Assembly: GCF_003576645.1 (NCBI RefSeq)
Contig: NC_044923.1
Span: 8,555,491 to 8,619,490, forward strand
Length of the DNA stretch: 64,000 bases
Origin: Ipomoea triloba
Taxonomy: Eukaryota > Streptophyta > Magnoliopsida > Solanales > Convolvulaceae
Reading direction: 5' to 3'
Shown here: positions 1-12,733 of the stretch, one piece after another
Numbering within the stretch: the first letter of the stretch is position 1
How the letters are laid out: each line of letters begins with the position of its first letter
The notes under the pieces: generated by a model
The model's database searches: none
Told to the model about the DNA's origin: nothing
What the model saw: the letters and a program-made list of their open reading frames with translations, nothing else
Program-made: the position numbers and the translations under genes

Positions 1-666
1 ACTTAATTAAGTTGCCTTGCTTGGGGAGGAAGAGTAGGGGTAGGGGAGCTTAAGAAATGGCCAATGAAGCGATTCAAGATGAGGCGTGATGAGGTTTGGA
101 GAAAGGTAATGCTAACTTCAAAGCTATAATAGATAAATTTTGACGTTGGGTATCTTTAAAGTTGGTGTCATGGCAATGCTTACTTGCAGAAAGAATGACT
201 TCCAACTAGGGCTCCTAGCAAACTGATGCCAAATAACTTATGATTCATATTGTATCCTAAAGCAAGTAAATGACAATGCCTGCATGGTGGGCTTACCAAA
301 AGACCTGAGAATTTTAAAGACTTTCAATGTGGCAATCTTATGTGAGTTTTGAGAGGATGTTTTTTGTATCTGAGTGCTATTGGTAACTTGAGGGCGAGTT
401 TCTACTTTCTATTTAAGAGGAAGGGTCTGATGCATGGCATTCCGACTAGAATTGGGAATTTAAAGAAATTTAGAAGCCTTCAAAGATTGAGATCACTCTT
501 AGTAGTGTTAGTATTGAATATTAAACCTTAACCCTAGAGTGTAGTAATAGTGGGCTTAGCCAGATTGTGTCTCATGTGTATATAATTATTATATCAATAT
601 AGGACCTTATGTATTGTTTTCAATACATAGAAATAATAATATACCTCTATTATTTTGTATGGCATT

Positions 667-876
667 TGTTAGAGATAGTGGAGTAAATTAGGCAGTGGAT
701 CATTACCTAATATATAATACTCCGTATTAGGGTAGTGGATCACTAAGGCATGATTTAGGGAGTCTTGTCTCTCCCTCTCTCCTATATAAATGTGTATCAG
801 TGTATGAAGAAAAGATATAGAAATGTAAGAGTTTAAGCTACTGCCTAAACCTAGCCTCTCCCTTTTAGTTCTAACA
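667..876 (+). mobile_element. Solo LTR of a copia-like retrotransposon
   Basis: A 210-bp segment begins TGTTAGA and ends TCTAACA, the TG...CA inverted ends expected of an LTR. It is flanked by an exact 5-bp direct repeat GCATT (662-666 and 877-881), as integrase leaves at insertion. A TATA-like CTATATAAATG near 782 points to + orientation. No internal retrotransposon sequence adjoins it, so it looks like a solo LTR left by recombination between the two LTRs. The superfamily is inferred from size and ends only. Confidence 0.75.
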
Positions 877-968
877 GCATTGGAACCCTAAACCCTAGGT
901 CTTCCTTAACAAAAATTTCTGGCCAAATTCTTTTTTCTCCTGCATGAAGACTTCTAGCACGACTGTCC

Positions 969-1345
969 AGTAGTGGGCTTAGCCCAACTTGTGTCACGTT
1001 TGTATATATAAATATAAATATAGGATCTTATGTACAATTTTCAATGTATAGAAATAATAATAAACCTTTATTATTTTACAGTTAGGAATCCTTTTAGTAG
1101 CAGTCGTTTGTTTATTTTCTACATTAAATATTCTTTTATGAGGCCTAGTGGGATTAGTAGTAATATTTCCCCTATAAATACACTTGTAGCCTTTGGCCTG
1201 GACATTCAACCTTTCAATAAAGTATATTCTTCTTAGCTTTAAGCAAACTGCATCTCGTTCTACTTCTCTCGACCAAAGAAGTCTCTTTGGTTTCTAGGAG
1301 AGTCTAAGTGAGGGTGTCGAAACCACCCTCAATTTCTGCTGCATC
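969..1345 (+). repeat. LTR-like repeat, partner of 544-664
   Basis: The first ~110 bases repeat, with divergence, the segment 544-664 (both carry GTAGTGGGCTTAGCC, a TATAT run, ATAGGA(C/T)CTTATGTA and AGAAATAATAATA). Downstream are a TATA-like CCTATAAATACAC and an AATAAA-like CAATAAAG, the layout of a retrotransposon LTR. The solo LTR at 667-876 sits between the two copies, so the older repeat was probably interrupted by the younger insertion. The borders are uncertain. Confidence 0.35.
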
Positions 1346-2903
1346 ACTAATGCACTAAACCCCATAATGACTTTGAAGCTAAACATTCTTGGACAGGAAT
1401 TGTACTACTACATGACATTCTAGTGAGCTGGGATGAATATACTGTATTACCGGTGGGGTCAGTTTAACCCATTTGATTTTAATTATTGAAATGCCCCCAC
1501 GTAAAAATTGAAAATTTTTTATTTAGTGGGGTAAAAATTGTCAAGTTACATAGAAAAGAAGGAAAAACAAAAAGTGAAAAAGAGTGCCTCTTCCACTCTT
1601 CTAGAGTTCCAACTAGCCTTTTCAGTCTTCGCAATTAACACAGCTAACAGTGAGAATAAAAAAAGGGAAGAAGATATGCACAAATTGTTCACAAGAGTAC
1701 AATAGAAAATCATACTTCAATAGAAAAATTGAAGTGTGTGTGTGTATGTGCGTGTGCATACATGTGTATGTATGTACCTATGTATTACCCAACTGAGCTA
1801 AAATCTTGCAATCGCTTTTACTAGGAGGCAATCATGTTGCATCTTGGTCCATCTAATTGTAACTAGGTTGGAGTTGTGGGTTACTAGTCATGGATTGTTC
1901 TAATAAAGAGTTAACAGACATTGTTGATGCTTTAGCTCTCAGATACATATATCACCTGTCTTAGTTGCACTGCATTCTCCCATATCCATATTGCTTTTAT
2001 CTCAGACATTAATGTGCTCACCCTCATGTTGGAATAAGAAACACACCATCTTACTAAGGCAGACTTTGATTTCTCATACTGTAATCTTTGCTTGCTTGTG
2101 AAAACTTCAATTTAGAATTTATTTCACTTTTGGTCTCTCGACTATTATAGCCTTTTCATTCATGGTGCTCAACTGTGACTTCTTAATTTTTTTTAACCCA
2201 CAGTTATGTCTCAATTTTGTTTCTCAGTGTTTGTTTGCTCAGGATTAAAATTTGAAGATACATTACGGTTTTAATTTCATGCAGTTTTTCAGAATTAAAG
2301 AGTTGTGTTTATTTCTTTTTTTTTCCTCCTCTCTAAATTTCCTGAAAATGGTGATTTCACACCCAAAAAGGAAAAACAGAAAGAGAAAATTTTTGTGGTG
2401 CTGGTATTACATTGGATTGTAAGGTGTGTGCTTTGCTAGGGGATTTGTAGTTGGAACTGTCTGGCAGCAGCAGAGCAAGTGGTGGTGATGTTGGAGATTT
2501 GGGATAGGTGGAGGATGGATTGAGCCATGAAAGCAAAAATGATTTGGTAGCACTGGTGAGAAATTTTCTGGAAAATGGAAGCATTGGTACAAGCTCCAGG
2601 AGTGCCATAATATCATTGGTATAAACTCCAGGACCGAATTACCCTAAAAGAAGTGTCACATGATGAGTATGTGAAATTTTCAGTCACATGCTCTCACTGG
2701 AGATGCAGCCAAAAGGACTAAAAGTGGTACATTTTTTAAAGTCTAGCATTAAAAGTGGAAAAATTATATTCAAGCTCCATAAATGAAAATTCCACCACAG
2801 TTGAGGGACCAGAAGTAGAATACATTCCTTTAAATTATATAGGGGGGTGTATGTTTGGGTCTGTTTTCCTTCGCTTGGTGTATTTAACCCATGTGATGTG
2901 CAG
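1346..2903. other. No gene recognised; probable KEU intron or upstream region
   Basis: AT-rich sequence with a GT-rich microsatellite near 1735-1785. I looked here for the missing first exon of the Sec1 gene (about 45 codons, rich in Ser and Asp, with a basic stretch before the splice site) and did not find it. It may lie upstream of the window. Confidence 0.4.
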
Positions 2904-5900
2904 GTACTCATCATGGACAAACTAACAGTCAAAATAATGTCATATGCATGCAAGATGGCAGATATTACAGATGAAGGAGTTTCATGTAAGGCATGAAAGG
3001 CCAGTCTCAGGACAATAGAGTTTTTCTCGTCTATCTTGATTTTTGATTGATTCAAATGATTTTTTTAAATGTGCACAAAAAAAGCCTCTGTTATAGGGTT
3101 GATTATGATTTGAATAAGTTTTTAGTTTCTGTATTTTTAGATGTAATATGATGGATGGGTTTGGTTACTCTATTTGGTTGCACATGTTTCTTTGGAGGGT
3201 AAAGAATGAAATCATACCATAATGGATCCCTTATGCTGCAAAACTTCAAATTCTGTTGACATCAAAATGCTAATGCCATTTTGAGAGCTTTTGTCTAATT
3301 CACCCACTGTTCAGTCTTTGTTTTTTGTTCCTAAAAACTGCCTTAACCATGGAGTTTAAGAAACATGTAATATCTAATGTCTGAGCATGAGTTTTTTAAT
3401 TGAGATTTGTATAGAAATTAGAAATCACTCTGGAAGCATGTACTACATTAGGTCGATCTCAAGCTAGGTCAGCGCATAGCTGCAATTGTTTTTTTATAAA
3501 CTACACCTCCTTTATTAAAAAAAACTACACCTCCTTGGTTTCCCTGACTGATGTTAAGCTCTGAAAATGCAAATGCAAATGCGGTTAGTTGCCTGTTTTT
3601 TGCTGTCCTTGTTTTTCCATTTAATCGGGATTGATATTTTGCCCTTTACAGATTTTTTCATACAAGCTTAACCTCTTTTAGACTAACCATTTCCCTTTTG
3701 CCAACAGTGGTTGAAGACATCCACAGGCGGCGACAACCACTGCCCACAATGGATGCTGTATACTTCATTCAGCCCACTAAAGAGAAGTAATAAATCCTAC
3801 ATAGCTGCTTTTGTGGACTTTGTTAATCATTAGTGTATTTTAGGTTTTGGCTTCTAATATGCTAGAGAAATTAGTGATAACTGGAATTTATTACTGTTTC
3901 TGTCATTTGTTAATGCATATTGCCTATTTCTTCTCAGACTTTGGACTTCTGAAACCTTTTTTGTCTGGTATGCAGTGTTGTAATGTTTCTATCTGACATG
4001 GCTGGGAAATCACCTTTATACAGAAAGTAGGTTATCCCATACTCATTCTAAAATCAAATGTCAGTTTTCACCCTTGTATCAAGCATCTGATTTTGAAGGG
4101 TCTGTACTGTATGCAATATATTATTGTTAGAGAGCTTCTTTATTATTGGGTTGAGTACTGGTTTACAAGGAGAGGTATGTGAAATTCAGTGTGTGTGGTA
4201 TGAAGAGATTGTCCCTTCTTGTTTGCTGTTGGAATCCATTTGCCTTGACTCTTGATTCTTCTCCCTGAACTCTCCCTTCAACTTCCCCTTGACCTCACCT
4301 TCAGAAGAATTAATAAGAATAAAAGAGACTACAGTAGATTGGTAGAAAATAGAAAACTAGGGTAGAGTAAATAGTGCAGAAGTCTTAATTCTTTTTGCTA
4401 TAATATTTGCTCTCTTTTATATAGATTTATATGTGTTTGTGCACATTTGAACATTTTCACTTTGTTTATAGGGCATTTGTCTTCTTCAGCTCACCTATTG
4501 CCAAAGAATTGGTTGATCACATAAAGAAGGACACCACTGTTCTGTCTCGCATTGGTGGCTTGAGAGAGGTTACTGTTTCTTATTTATTTATTTATTTATT
4601 TCTAGTAGTATCAATTTTGTTGGATAGTTCGAATTGTTGTTTTATTGTTCTCATTATTGGCTGTAATTATTCAGATGAACTTGGAGTATTTTGCCATAGA
4701 CAGCCAGGTATACACTGCATCACTGCATTATGCCAAGAATCTTATGTTGAATAATCTGACTTCTATGCAAATTTGAGATCTTATTATTGAAATGTCCCTT
4801 TATATGTTGTGTCATAATAGTTGTAAAATGTAATGAAGTTCTGTGAGTTTGTTAGATAGCCTATTTTTTTACTAAGCAATGGAATTATTGTGTGGAATGT
4901 TGTTAAATGCCTTTTATTAGGTGGAAAACATTTCATGGTATAGAAAAATATCATGGCTGTATAGTTTCCCTTTCATCCTGGAAGTGTTCAGGCTACATCT
5001 ATGATCTAGCAGTACAGTCTTTGAAGATCTGCATGGGTTGGGCATTAGCCTGAGTCTAGCATACAAGTAGTAAGCTCCCTCTGTGGTAGTGGAGCATCCT
5101 GTTATATGCTTTGGTTTCCAATCAATCCCACTTGAAGTCCTACCTGTTTTATTTCCCCTACCATTTATTAGTCTTTACCATTGAGAAGCTCTTCTTTTTG
5201 CTATAATGTTTATGATCAGTGAACTTTAGGTTCGGTTCATGATACATGAACCGCATGCTATTGTTTGGTCTTGACACATGTTTTGCTTTAGGGTTTTGTC
5301 ACAGATAGTGAGAGGGCTCTAGAGGAACTTTTTGGAGATGATGAGGGTTCTAGCAAAGGTGATGCATGCTTGAATTTGATGGCCACCCGCATTGCTACAG
5401 TACTTGCCTCATTGAGGGTATGCAGTTGAAGAATATGCTCGTAACTTATTGCAATTGGCAATGCTTTGAGCCTTCTAACATTGATTTTCCACAGGAGTTT
5501 CCTTCAGTGCGTTACCGTGCTGCCCCCCTTGATCCTACCACAATGACTACATTTCGTGATTTGATTCCAACAAAGCTTGCTGCTGGAGTTTGGAATTGTC
5601 TTATGAAATACAAAACTACCATTCCTAATTTTCCTCAGACAGAAACATGCGATCTACTTATTGTGGATAGATCTGTAGATCAGGTTATTTAGCCACATGC
5701 CTGGATGGTCTGTGCTTAGCATTTTCTTGTTTGTTTAATCTTCTTCTCTCTTCTTTCCAGATTGCTCCCATCATACATGAGTGGACATATGATGCCATGT
5801 GTCATGATTTGCTGAACATGGAAGGGAATAAGTATGTGCATGAGGTAGGCAATGCTTTCTTAATTTCATCGTGCTAGTTTCCTTCTGCTTCATATCAATT

Positions 5901-8900
5901 AATGATAATCCTTAGGTTCCAAGCAAAGTGGGTGGCCTTCCTGAGAAAAAAGATGTACTTTTGGAGGATCACGATCCAATCTGGCTAGAGATTCGCCATG
6001 CCCACATTGCAGATGTATGTATCATACTGCCATGCATAGATTGCTTTTTAAGTCTTTAACATAAATGTTTTGAGTTCACAAATTTTCAGATGTATGCCTC
6101 ATAAATTTGTCAATTTACTGATTTGTTAGGCTAGTGAAAGGTTGCACGAGAAGATGACAACCTTTGTTTCGAAAAACAAAGCTGCACAAATCCATCAATC
6201 TTCAAGGTCTCCCCCGCCCCCTCATTATAAAGATCTTTTAGTTCACCGTTCACGAACTTGATTGTGCCTTGAATTTGGAACAGCCACTGGTCTTTTTTAA
6301 GAACAGTGTCTTTGCCTCGCTTTGAAGTAATCTTTTTTGTAGAGATGGTGAATTGTCTACTCGGGATTTACAAAAGATGGTTCAAGCTTTGCCTCAGTAT
6401 AGTGAACAAATCGAGAAGCTCTCTCTCCATGTAGATGTGAGTCTCGTCTGCAAATTGCATTTGCTGTTACCATTTCAACCAAGCTTATTGCATTATTTCA
6501 AATTTGTGATATACTGTGTTATGATTATATGTGCAAAAGAGCAACCTATCTCAGTTTGTTCTTTGTATCATATTCTTAGGACTCAGTCATTGCACTAAAT
6601 TGTGGTATGTGACTGTGAGATTTGCTCTTTTATGGTATGATCATTAGCCTTCAACTTAACTTATTATTGGCTTTCATTCTTATATAAAAATATAAAATAT
6701 TATAAGGCACAAATATCACTCACTCAATTGTGAAAAGTGAAAGCAACGTGAAGTTGAAAATGAAATGGTTTTATAAAATTAGGTAAAACAACATACATGA
6801 TACATCATTGTACTGTACCAAGTTTGTGTCTACTATGTTGGTGAATGTTCTTGATGAAGATCTGCACTTATTGAGACACCAGTTGCTCCATTCTCTACTT
6901 TACAGAATTTTATCTTTAAAAAGAGTAAAAGCCCTTCTAACTAAAACTATCTTTCTGATGCTCTATTTTCATTTTCCTTTCTTAAAAAAACTAGATTGCT
7001 GGAAAGCTGAATAGGACCATCAGAGAAATGGGGCTTAAAGAACTTGGGGAATTAGAACAAAACCTTGTTTTTGGTGATGCAGGAACAAAGGATGTCATCA
7101 ATTTCCTGAAAATGAAACAGGTGGGAACTGTTTGACTGTATCTAATGTGTATAAATTTAAAATGGCATTTAAATTACATTCTAAATTTTGAACCTTCTGT
7201 TATAGGATATAACGCGTGAAAATAAGTTGCGCTTGTTAATGATATATGCTGCGGTACACCCTGGGAAGTTTGATGATGATAAAGTTGCAAAACTAATGGA
7301 GGTAGTTTTCTTTCTTTACTTTTGTCAATTTGGATGCCTTTATTTCTAATGGATAAATCTTTGTCTGCTATACAAAGTAATCTTACCATTTGGAATTGAT
7401 TTTTATTTTTTCCTCATGTTTTTTTATATGAGCACCATTTGGCAGCAATTCAAGATCAATGTCATGTTAGCAATTAATTTTAGGGAAGTGGAGCATGTGC
7501 AACGTGTGGTTTGTAATGTTTTACATAAATTAAAACCAGCTTTCTTCTCAACTCTTTTTTTTGCGTCAAAGTATATAGTGTTTCTTTTTCAGACCAGTTT
7601 CTGAACTGCCCTACTTTGCCACCCTATTATTTTTGTACCTAATTCTATTATGATTCTTAATATTTTATTGTACTATGATTTTGTTAAATAGTTACATTGC
7701 CTTTTTATATTTATTTTTAGGTAGCAAAATTGCCTCAAGATGATATGAGTGCTGTATACAATATGAGGTTACTGGAGGGATCATCAGAAAACAAAAAAAG
7801 CTCAAGTGGGTCCTTCTCTCTCAAATTTGATGTTCATAAGGTGTGTAACTGATTCTGAAATCAATTCTTGTATTTAGAGAGCTCCCCCTAACAAATTGCT
7901 TCTACTCATCGCCTAACAATTTCAGAAGAAGCATGCTGCGAGAAAAGAGCGACATGATGAACAAGCAACTTGGCAATTATCTCGTTTTTACCCCATGATA
8001 GAGGTTTGATGGCTTGTTGCATTTAATGTTCCCTTATCCTATATGTAGTTATATCTCTCTTGCCTTGTTAATGTTTGGTGGTTCTTATATGGTGTTCTAA
8101 CACCCTGATTTTAAAATGTAGAAACATGAGAAAATCTGTAAAAGTTGGCAGTGTAACATATGAAATCTGTCCCTCACTAGTAATTTCCTGCCTTAAGAAA
8201 AAGAAGGTAGAAAATATTCCGAGCTTATGTTAAAAAACAAATAGGAACATAAAACCAACTCTAGATGAGAATTGAAAGCTAATAATCCAACCATTCCTTT
8301 GAGAAAGTTAAATGTAAACGTGCTACATGATACAAGCCAAGAGTATCAAACTTAGTATTAGGAAATGCACTATGATCTATATTTAGTGAATGATCTTTAA
8401 ATATAGATAAAATGTTACATTATTTGTACTTTTGTAATTTTTTTCCTTGTTCGAATTTTATTTCAAAAGCTATTTAAGCTATTTTTTTTTTCCCTCTCTC
8501 AATCCTTCATCTTTTTTTTTTCCTCGTTTCTGGTGAAAGATGCTAGTACCTTTATCTGCACACTTAAGGATACCTATTATTTGAATGGTGTTTTTAAAAT
8601 TTTAATAGTTTATTAATAAAACAAATGAAAAACAAAGTTTAGGTAAAAATGTCTCTTTAAAGCTTGTGCCGGAAACCTCGCCGGAAATGGCCTCACGTGC
8701 CCCCACACGCCGGCGCTTGGTTGCCGGAGCCCGGAGCTCCGGTCAGCGGCGGCGCGTGAAGGCTCCGTTCGCCGCTCCGCTTCCTCCGGCGGCGGCGTCT
8801 CTTTTATTCCGATCAACGGCCAGTAGGCTCTGATACCATGTTAAGAACTAAAATAGCAGTAGCTTCTGTTCTAATATTTCTGTGTATATTACTTCACTGC

Positions 8901-10756
8901 ATTCTTCTTACTCCATACACTGATACACACACATATATATAGTCATGAGTTACACATTGCTCAAGACTAATACACTACTCTAGGAATGACACAATGCTCA
9001 AGACTACACATTGCTCTAGGAATATAATTCTAACAGTGTCCATTAATAGGGATGTTATGTTACTGACTATATCAATATATATCTATTATATATTATGTGC
9101 AAGGGAAATTGTACTTTGGTTCCTCAATTGTTGCCAGTTATGCAATTTAATCCATCATTTTCAATTTTAAGAAATTTAGTCCCTCATTCTTCAAAGAGTT
9201 GCAAATCTGGCCCCTTTTTAACTGAAGTCAGATCACAAAAAATGTTCGGAACTAGGGTTTTTTGAGGCCTGTTTTGTAATTTCACATGTATTCACTCCTT
9301 TTTCCATCCATAAGCAAGCGTTAGTGACTTTCTTTTCCCTTCACATTGCTTTGAGGCTCAAATAATGCCCAATATATGTTATGATGCTAAAGAGGGAAAA
9401 GAAAGTTGCAAACACGTGCTTATGAAGGGAAATTGAATGAATACATGTGAAATTCCAAAACATCCCTCTAAATATTGAGGATATTCTTAATTTAAAAGAA
9501 TTTTTTTTTCTTTAAAAATTAAGAAGTTTTATTTGAATGGTGTTTTGACATAATTAATACACTGTAAATAATTAATAAAATCATGAGGAAAAAAAAAAAA
9601 TTGAAGGTATAAGTTTATCTTCACAAAATAGGAGCAAAGATAAGGCACTTTTATGTGTAGTGTGGAATGTGGATTAGTGGAATGACGAGTTTATAATGAC
9701 AAGATGGGTGGAGTACTTATCAATGATTTTTGTCATATTGTAGGTACTAGTAGAAAATTTGAGTAAAGGTGATTTACCAAAGAATGACTTCCCATGCATG
9801 AATAATCCAAGCCCAAGTTTTCATGGGACCTCTCGTAGTGTATCAATGACACATGATATACCAACTCCTCACTCAATGAGATCTAGGAGGTCGGCAACAT
9901 GGGCTCGCGCTAGAAGTTCCGATGATGGATACTCAAGGTTATATTTTATGTGCTCTGAATTTTATGTTTTACATTGTTTTATCTTACAAGCATAAGTAGG
10001 CAACAATGAAAATTAGTCCATATGTTGATTCACTCTTTGTGTTAAATTATTTTAGTGATTCAATTCTGAGATGTGCATCAAGTGATTTCAAGAGAATGGG
10101 TCGACGTATTTTTGTGTTTATAGTTGGTGGGGCAACTCGGTCAGAGGTATTTTTTAATCCTCATTTACCATTTTATTTAATGTTCCCCGTAGTTCATATA
10201 TCAATCTTTTGTATGGGGATTTTGAGGCTTCTTTTCCCTGAATACAGTGATTAGAATTATTGGGTATAGACCAAATGCATATCACAATTACATGCTTAAT
10301 GATGAATATCCTCAGATACAACAAATATTGTAACTATTCCCACCCCTAAATAACTGGGGAATAAATCATGAGTGATTTACTCACACGGGATGGGTATCAA
10401 TGCCCTGACTTCATGTCAGGGGGTTTCAAACAACTGGATAGATGCGCTGGTATTATTTTATATTTTTGATCTCGTTTCTTTGTTTTGTGATTTCTCAGTT
10501 ACGTGCTTGCCACAAGTTAACCACAAAGCTACAGAGGGAAATAGTGTTGGGTTCATCTAGTCTTGATGATCCTCCACAATTCATTACGGTATAAAACTTC
10601 AATTCTTCTCCAACTATATAGTTTTGTTGCAAAAATCTGCCTAGGCGGCCGCCTAGGTGCTAGGCGCTCCTAGGCGACTGTCTAGTACCTAACTCAGCCG
10701 AGTCGGCCTTGCTAATTTTTTATTATATTTATTTATTTATATAAATAAGAGAAGTA

Positions 10757-10821
<65 letters not shown>

Positions 10822-10942
10822 CGATTGATGCCTGGGTCTCACTTTTGTTTCCTACCAGTACTGATGTGGAGTTTTCTTACTGTTGCAGAAATTGAAGCTC
10901 TTAACAGCTAATGAACTCTCACTGGATGATCTGGAGATCTAG
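2904..10942 (+). CDS. KEU: Sec1/Munc18-family protein, KEULE type (5' end missing)
   Basis: SM proteins bind syntaxins and promote SNARE-mediated fusion; Arabidopsis KEULE acts with the syntaxin KNOLLE at the cell plate in cytokinesis. Exons, read by eye, all GT-AG: 2904-2985, 3708-3786, 3976-4026, 4472-4568, 4675-4707, 5292-5417, 5495-5683, 5761-5844, 5916-6014, 6130-6206, 6343-6436, 6995-7120, 7206-7301, 7721-7840, 7926-8003, 9744-9937, 10056-10146, 10499-10588, 10889-10942. They sum to 1860 bases in one open frame, 619 residues plus TAG. Landmarks: [13 protein letters not shown] at the start, then [86 protein letters not shown]. The family is about 666 residues, so the visible part starts near residue 46 and the first exon is unseen. 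No stop or frameshift is seen. The paralogue SEC1A is the alternative; the C-terminus SLDDLEI and the neighbouring genes favour KEU. Confidence 0.93.
8640..9035 (-). mobile_element. Truncated copia-like retrotransposon (LTR plus 5' leader) in a KEU intron
   Basis: Reading the minus strand, 9035-8839 is a 197-bp LTR with TG...CA ends (plus strand TGTTAAGAAC...TTCTAACA). It is followed at once by TGGTATCAGAGC (8838-8827), the primer-binding site complementary to initiator tRNA-Met used by plant copia elements. A GC-rich leader follows to about 8640, where homology to anything recognisable stops. No gag, pol or second LTR is visible, so this is a 5' fragment. It lies in the 1.74-kb intron 8004-9743. 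Confidence 0.75.
10634..10820 (+). repeat. Dispersed CCTAGGCG repeat, partial copy with (TA)n, in a KEU intron
   Basis: This begins with clustered CCTAGGCG / TAGGCGCT palindromic motifs, followed by an AACTCAGCCGAGTCGG segment, a TTATTTATATAAATAAGAG segment and an expanded (TA)n run (10760-10819). The same order of motifs is at 15024-15404 and, inverted and partial, at 17342-17595. The right-hand CCTAGGCG cluster is missing here, so the copy is truncated. Confidence 0.6.
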
Positions 10943-11157
10943 GTAAAAATGGTTGGTAAAACTTGATTAGCACTTATTTTCTGCCACCTAGGTTTTCATC
11001 CCAATTGTAATTGATCCATTCTCCATTTTTGGCACCTTCCATCAAATCCTGGAGCGTTGCCAGTGTAGTTTGTGGGCATAACATTAACAATGACATAGAT
11101 ACTAGCCGTATTGTAATCGATTTGTTCTGTGCTGTTATGGTATGCAGTATAATAATT

Positions 11158-11158
11158 A

Positions 11159-11189
<31 letters not shown>

Positions 11190-11233
11190 TATAATAAAGA
11201 TCTAGAATTAACTTAATAATAATAATAATAATA
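11158..11233. repeat. (ATT)n / (AAT)n microsatellites
   Basis: A TTA run at 11158-11190 and an AAT run at about 11215-11233 lie just beyond the KEU 3' end. They probably derive from transcribed or intergenic AT-rich sequence. No function is seen. Confidence 0.8.
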
Positions 11234-11589
11234 AGGATCCAAAATTCAAGCAGTGAACGCACCCACTGGACGCTCCTGGCACCTCTAATTTTTTATTATT
11301 TTTTTAAAAATCAAATTTGTTTTTTTTATCCTCTTCCATTTTCTCTTACCTAATCACACTTACAAAAACTTTTCAAAAATCACGAAAAAACTCCACTGAT
11401 AAGCTAAAAGTATAAATATAATGAATTAAATTGCTCATGTTTATTATTATTTATCCTTTAAAATTAAAGGTAAAAGTTTTTTTTTAAAAAAAATTTCTTG
11501 TCAGCCCTTTATCTTATTCAAATCAGAAAGTATTACTCAATACAAAAAATAATCAAAGAACAAAGTATATCAATTAATATAAATACTTT

Positions 11590-12485
11590 ACAATAGGGCT
11601 ACATCCTAAAACTACAATTTCCAAATTAAATTCCTTGTACACAACGTTTGTGGTTGATAAACCATACTCAACATTTTCACTGAAAATAACTATTTTAAGA
11701 CCCTTGGGTTTGCTAACACAAGATATGTTGCCTTTGTACAAAAATTGGTTTCTTAAAAAACATTGCATAAGACAACATGAGTGAGAATTATTGTCTCTAT
11801 TGAAATTTAAATGACAACTTAAGATTTTACCAGAGTGAGAATTATTGTCCCCGTTGAAACTTAAATGACAACCTAGGATCTGACCTGAGTGAGAATCATT
11901 ATCTCCATTGAAACTTAAATGACAATCTAGTATCTAACGTCGTTAATGACAATCGATGAACCAACATCCTTGTATCCATACTATTTCTAAAATAAATATC
12001 TTAGCTTCAACAACATTAACTTCTAATCTAGTAATCACCAATCTCATGGCATTGTACAACTAATTGGAGAACCAGGGCCAAATTAAGAATAGTTCAGAAT
12101 ACCTGAGCATCTCAACCCATGTGCAACGCAGACAATACATCTTACTCAATTCATACTGACAAACAGTGTCAGAACTAAAATATGTTCTAACATTTGTTGA
12201 ATTTAAACTCCTAATATAGTCATTATCATTAACTAAATCCAATGTTGGTGTCATAGTAGCTCGACCATTTAAATACTCCGTATCACAAGTACAAGAAAAA
12301 AACATAGTGAACATGCTATTAATTATTGCTTCAATTGGATTACCTTGTCGCTTTAATACATTATCTTCTCGAATTCCAATCCCTGCAAAATCATCATATC
12401 ATTTGCTCCACTAATTTTACCATCACCTAAAAAATCTATCCACTTTGCAAAAGTATCAATTTCTTCCAAAATCAATTAAAGGCAT
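11590..12485 (-). pseudogene. Helitron PIF1-like helicase remnant
   Basis: Reading the minus strand gives scattered, frame-broken matches in the order expected for the C-terminal helicase of a plant Helitron RepHel protein. These are FAKWIDFLGDG near 12440, then YLNGRATMTPTLDLVN with SSDTVC (12150-12290), a degenerate TRLEV..VEAKI (about 12000-12030), LSFKF (around 11910), and KPKGLKIVIF...NVVYKEF (11620-11720). The last corresponds to the conserved 'TSRKGLKIL...TxNVVYKEVF' ending of these helicases. Stops and frameshifts occur throughout, and no Rep (HUH) domain or Helitron terminus was found around it. The family is recognised from memory of the motifs. Confidence 0.75.
11778..11939 (-). 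repeat. Three tandem copies of a 54-bp unit inside the helicase remnant
   Basis: Three consecutive 54-bp units each carry GAGTGAGAATNATT...TTGAAAYTTAAATGACAA, differing at several positions. The unit covers the helicase motif LSFKF. Being 54 bp (18 codons), the amplification keeps the reading phase. The differences between units show it is not recent. Confidence 0.85.
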
Positions 12486-12496
12486 GTGATGGTTGA

Positions 12497-12527
<31 letters not shown>

Positions 12528-12733
12528 CCAAAGAGTTTGTAGAAGAGATCAAGAAAGAGGGCTCAATTCTCACCTTCAAGAGGCTATCAAGTGTTTAATC
12601 AAACGAGATCAACCTTACTCTATTTAACATATTTAGAGGAAAGCTAATTCACATGCAGATTGGATGGCTACATAACTAACTACAACTTATCTCTAAATCT
12701 TTGACAAAGTGTAGATTATTTATATACATCAAT

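Noticed and set aside
340..530. LRR-like reading IPTRIGNLKKFRSLQRLRSLL, reminiscent of plant NLR proteins
   Set aside because: Only about 20 residues resemble an NLR leucine-rich repeat, with stops around it and no NB-ARC motifs nearby. Too weak to annotate.
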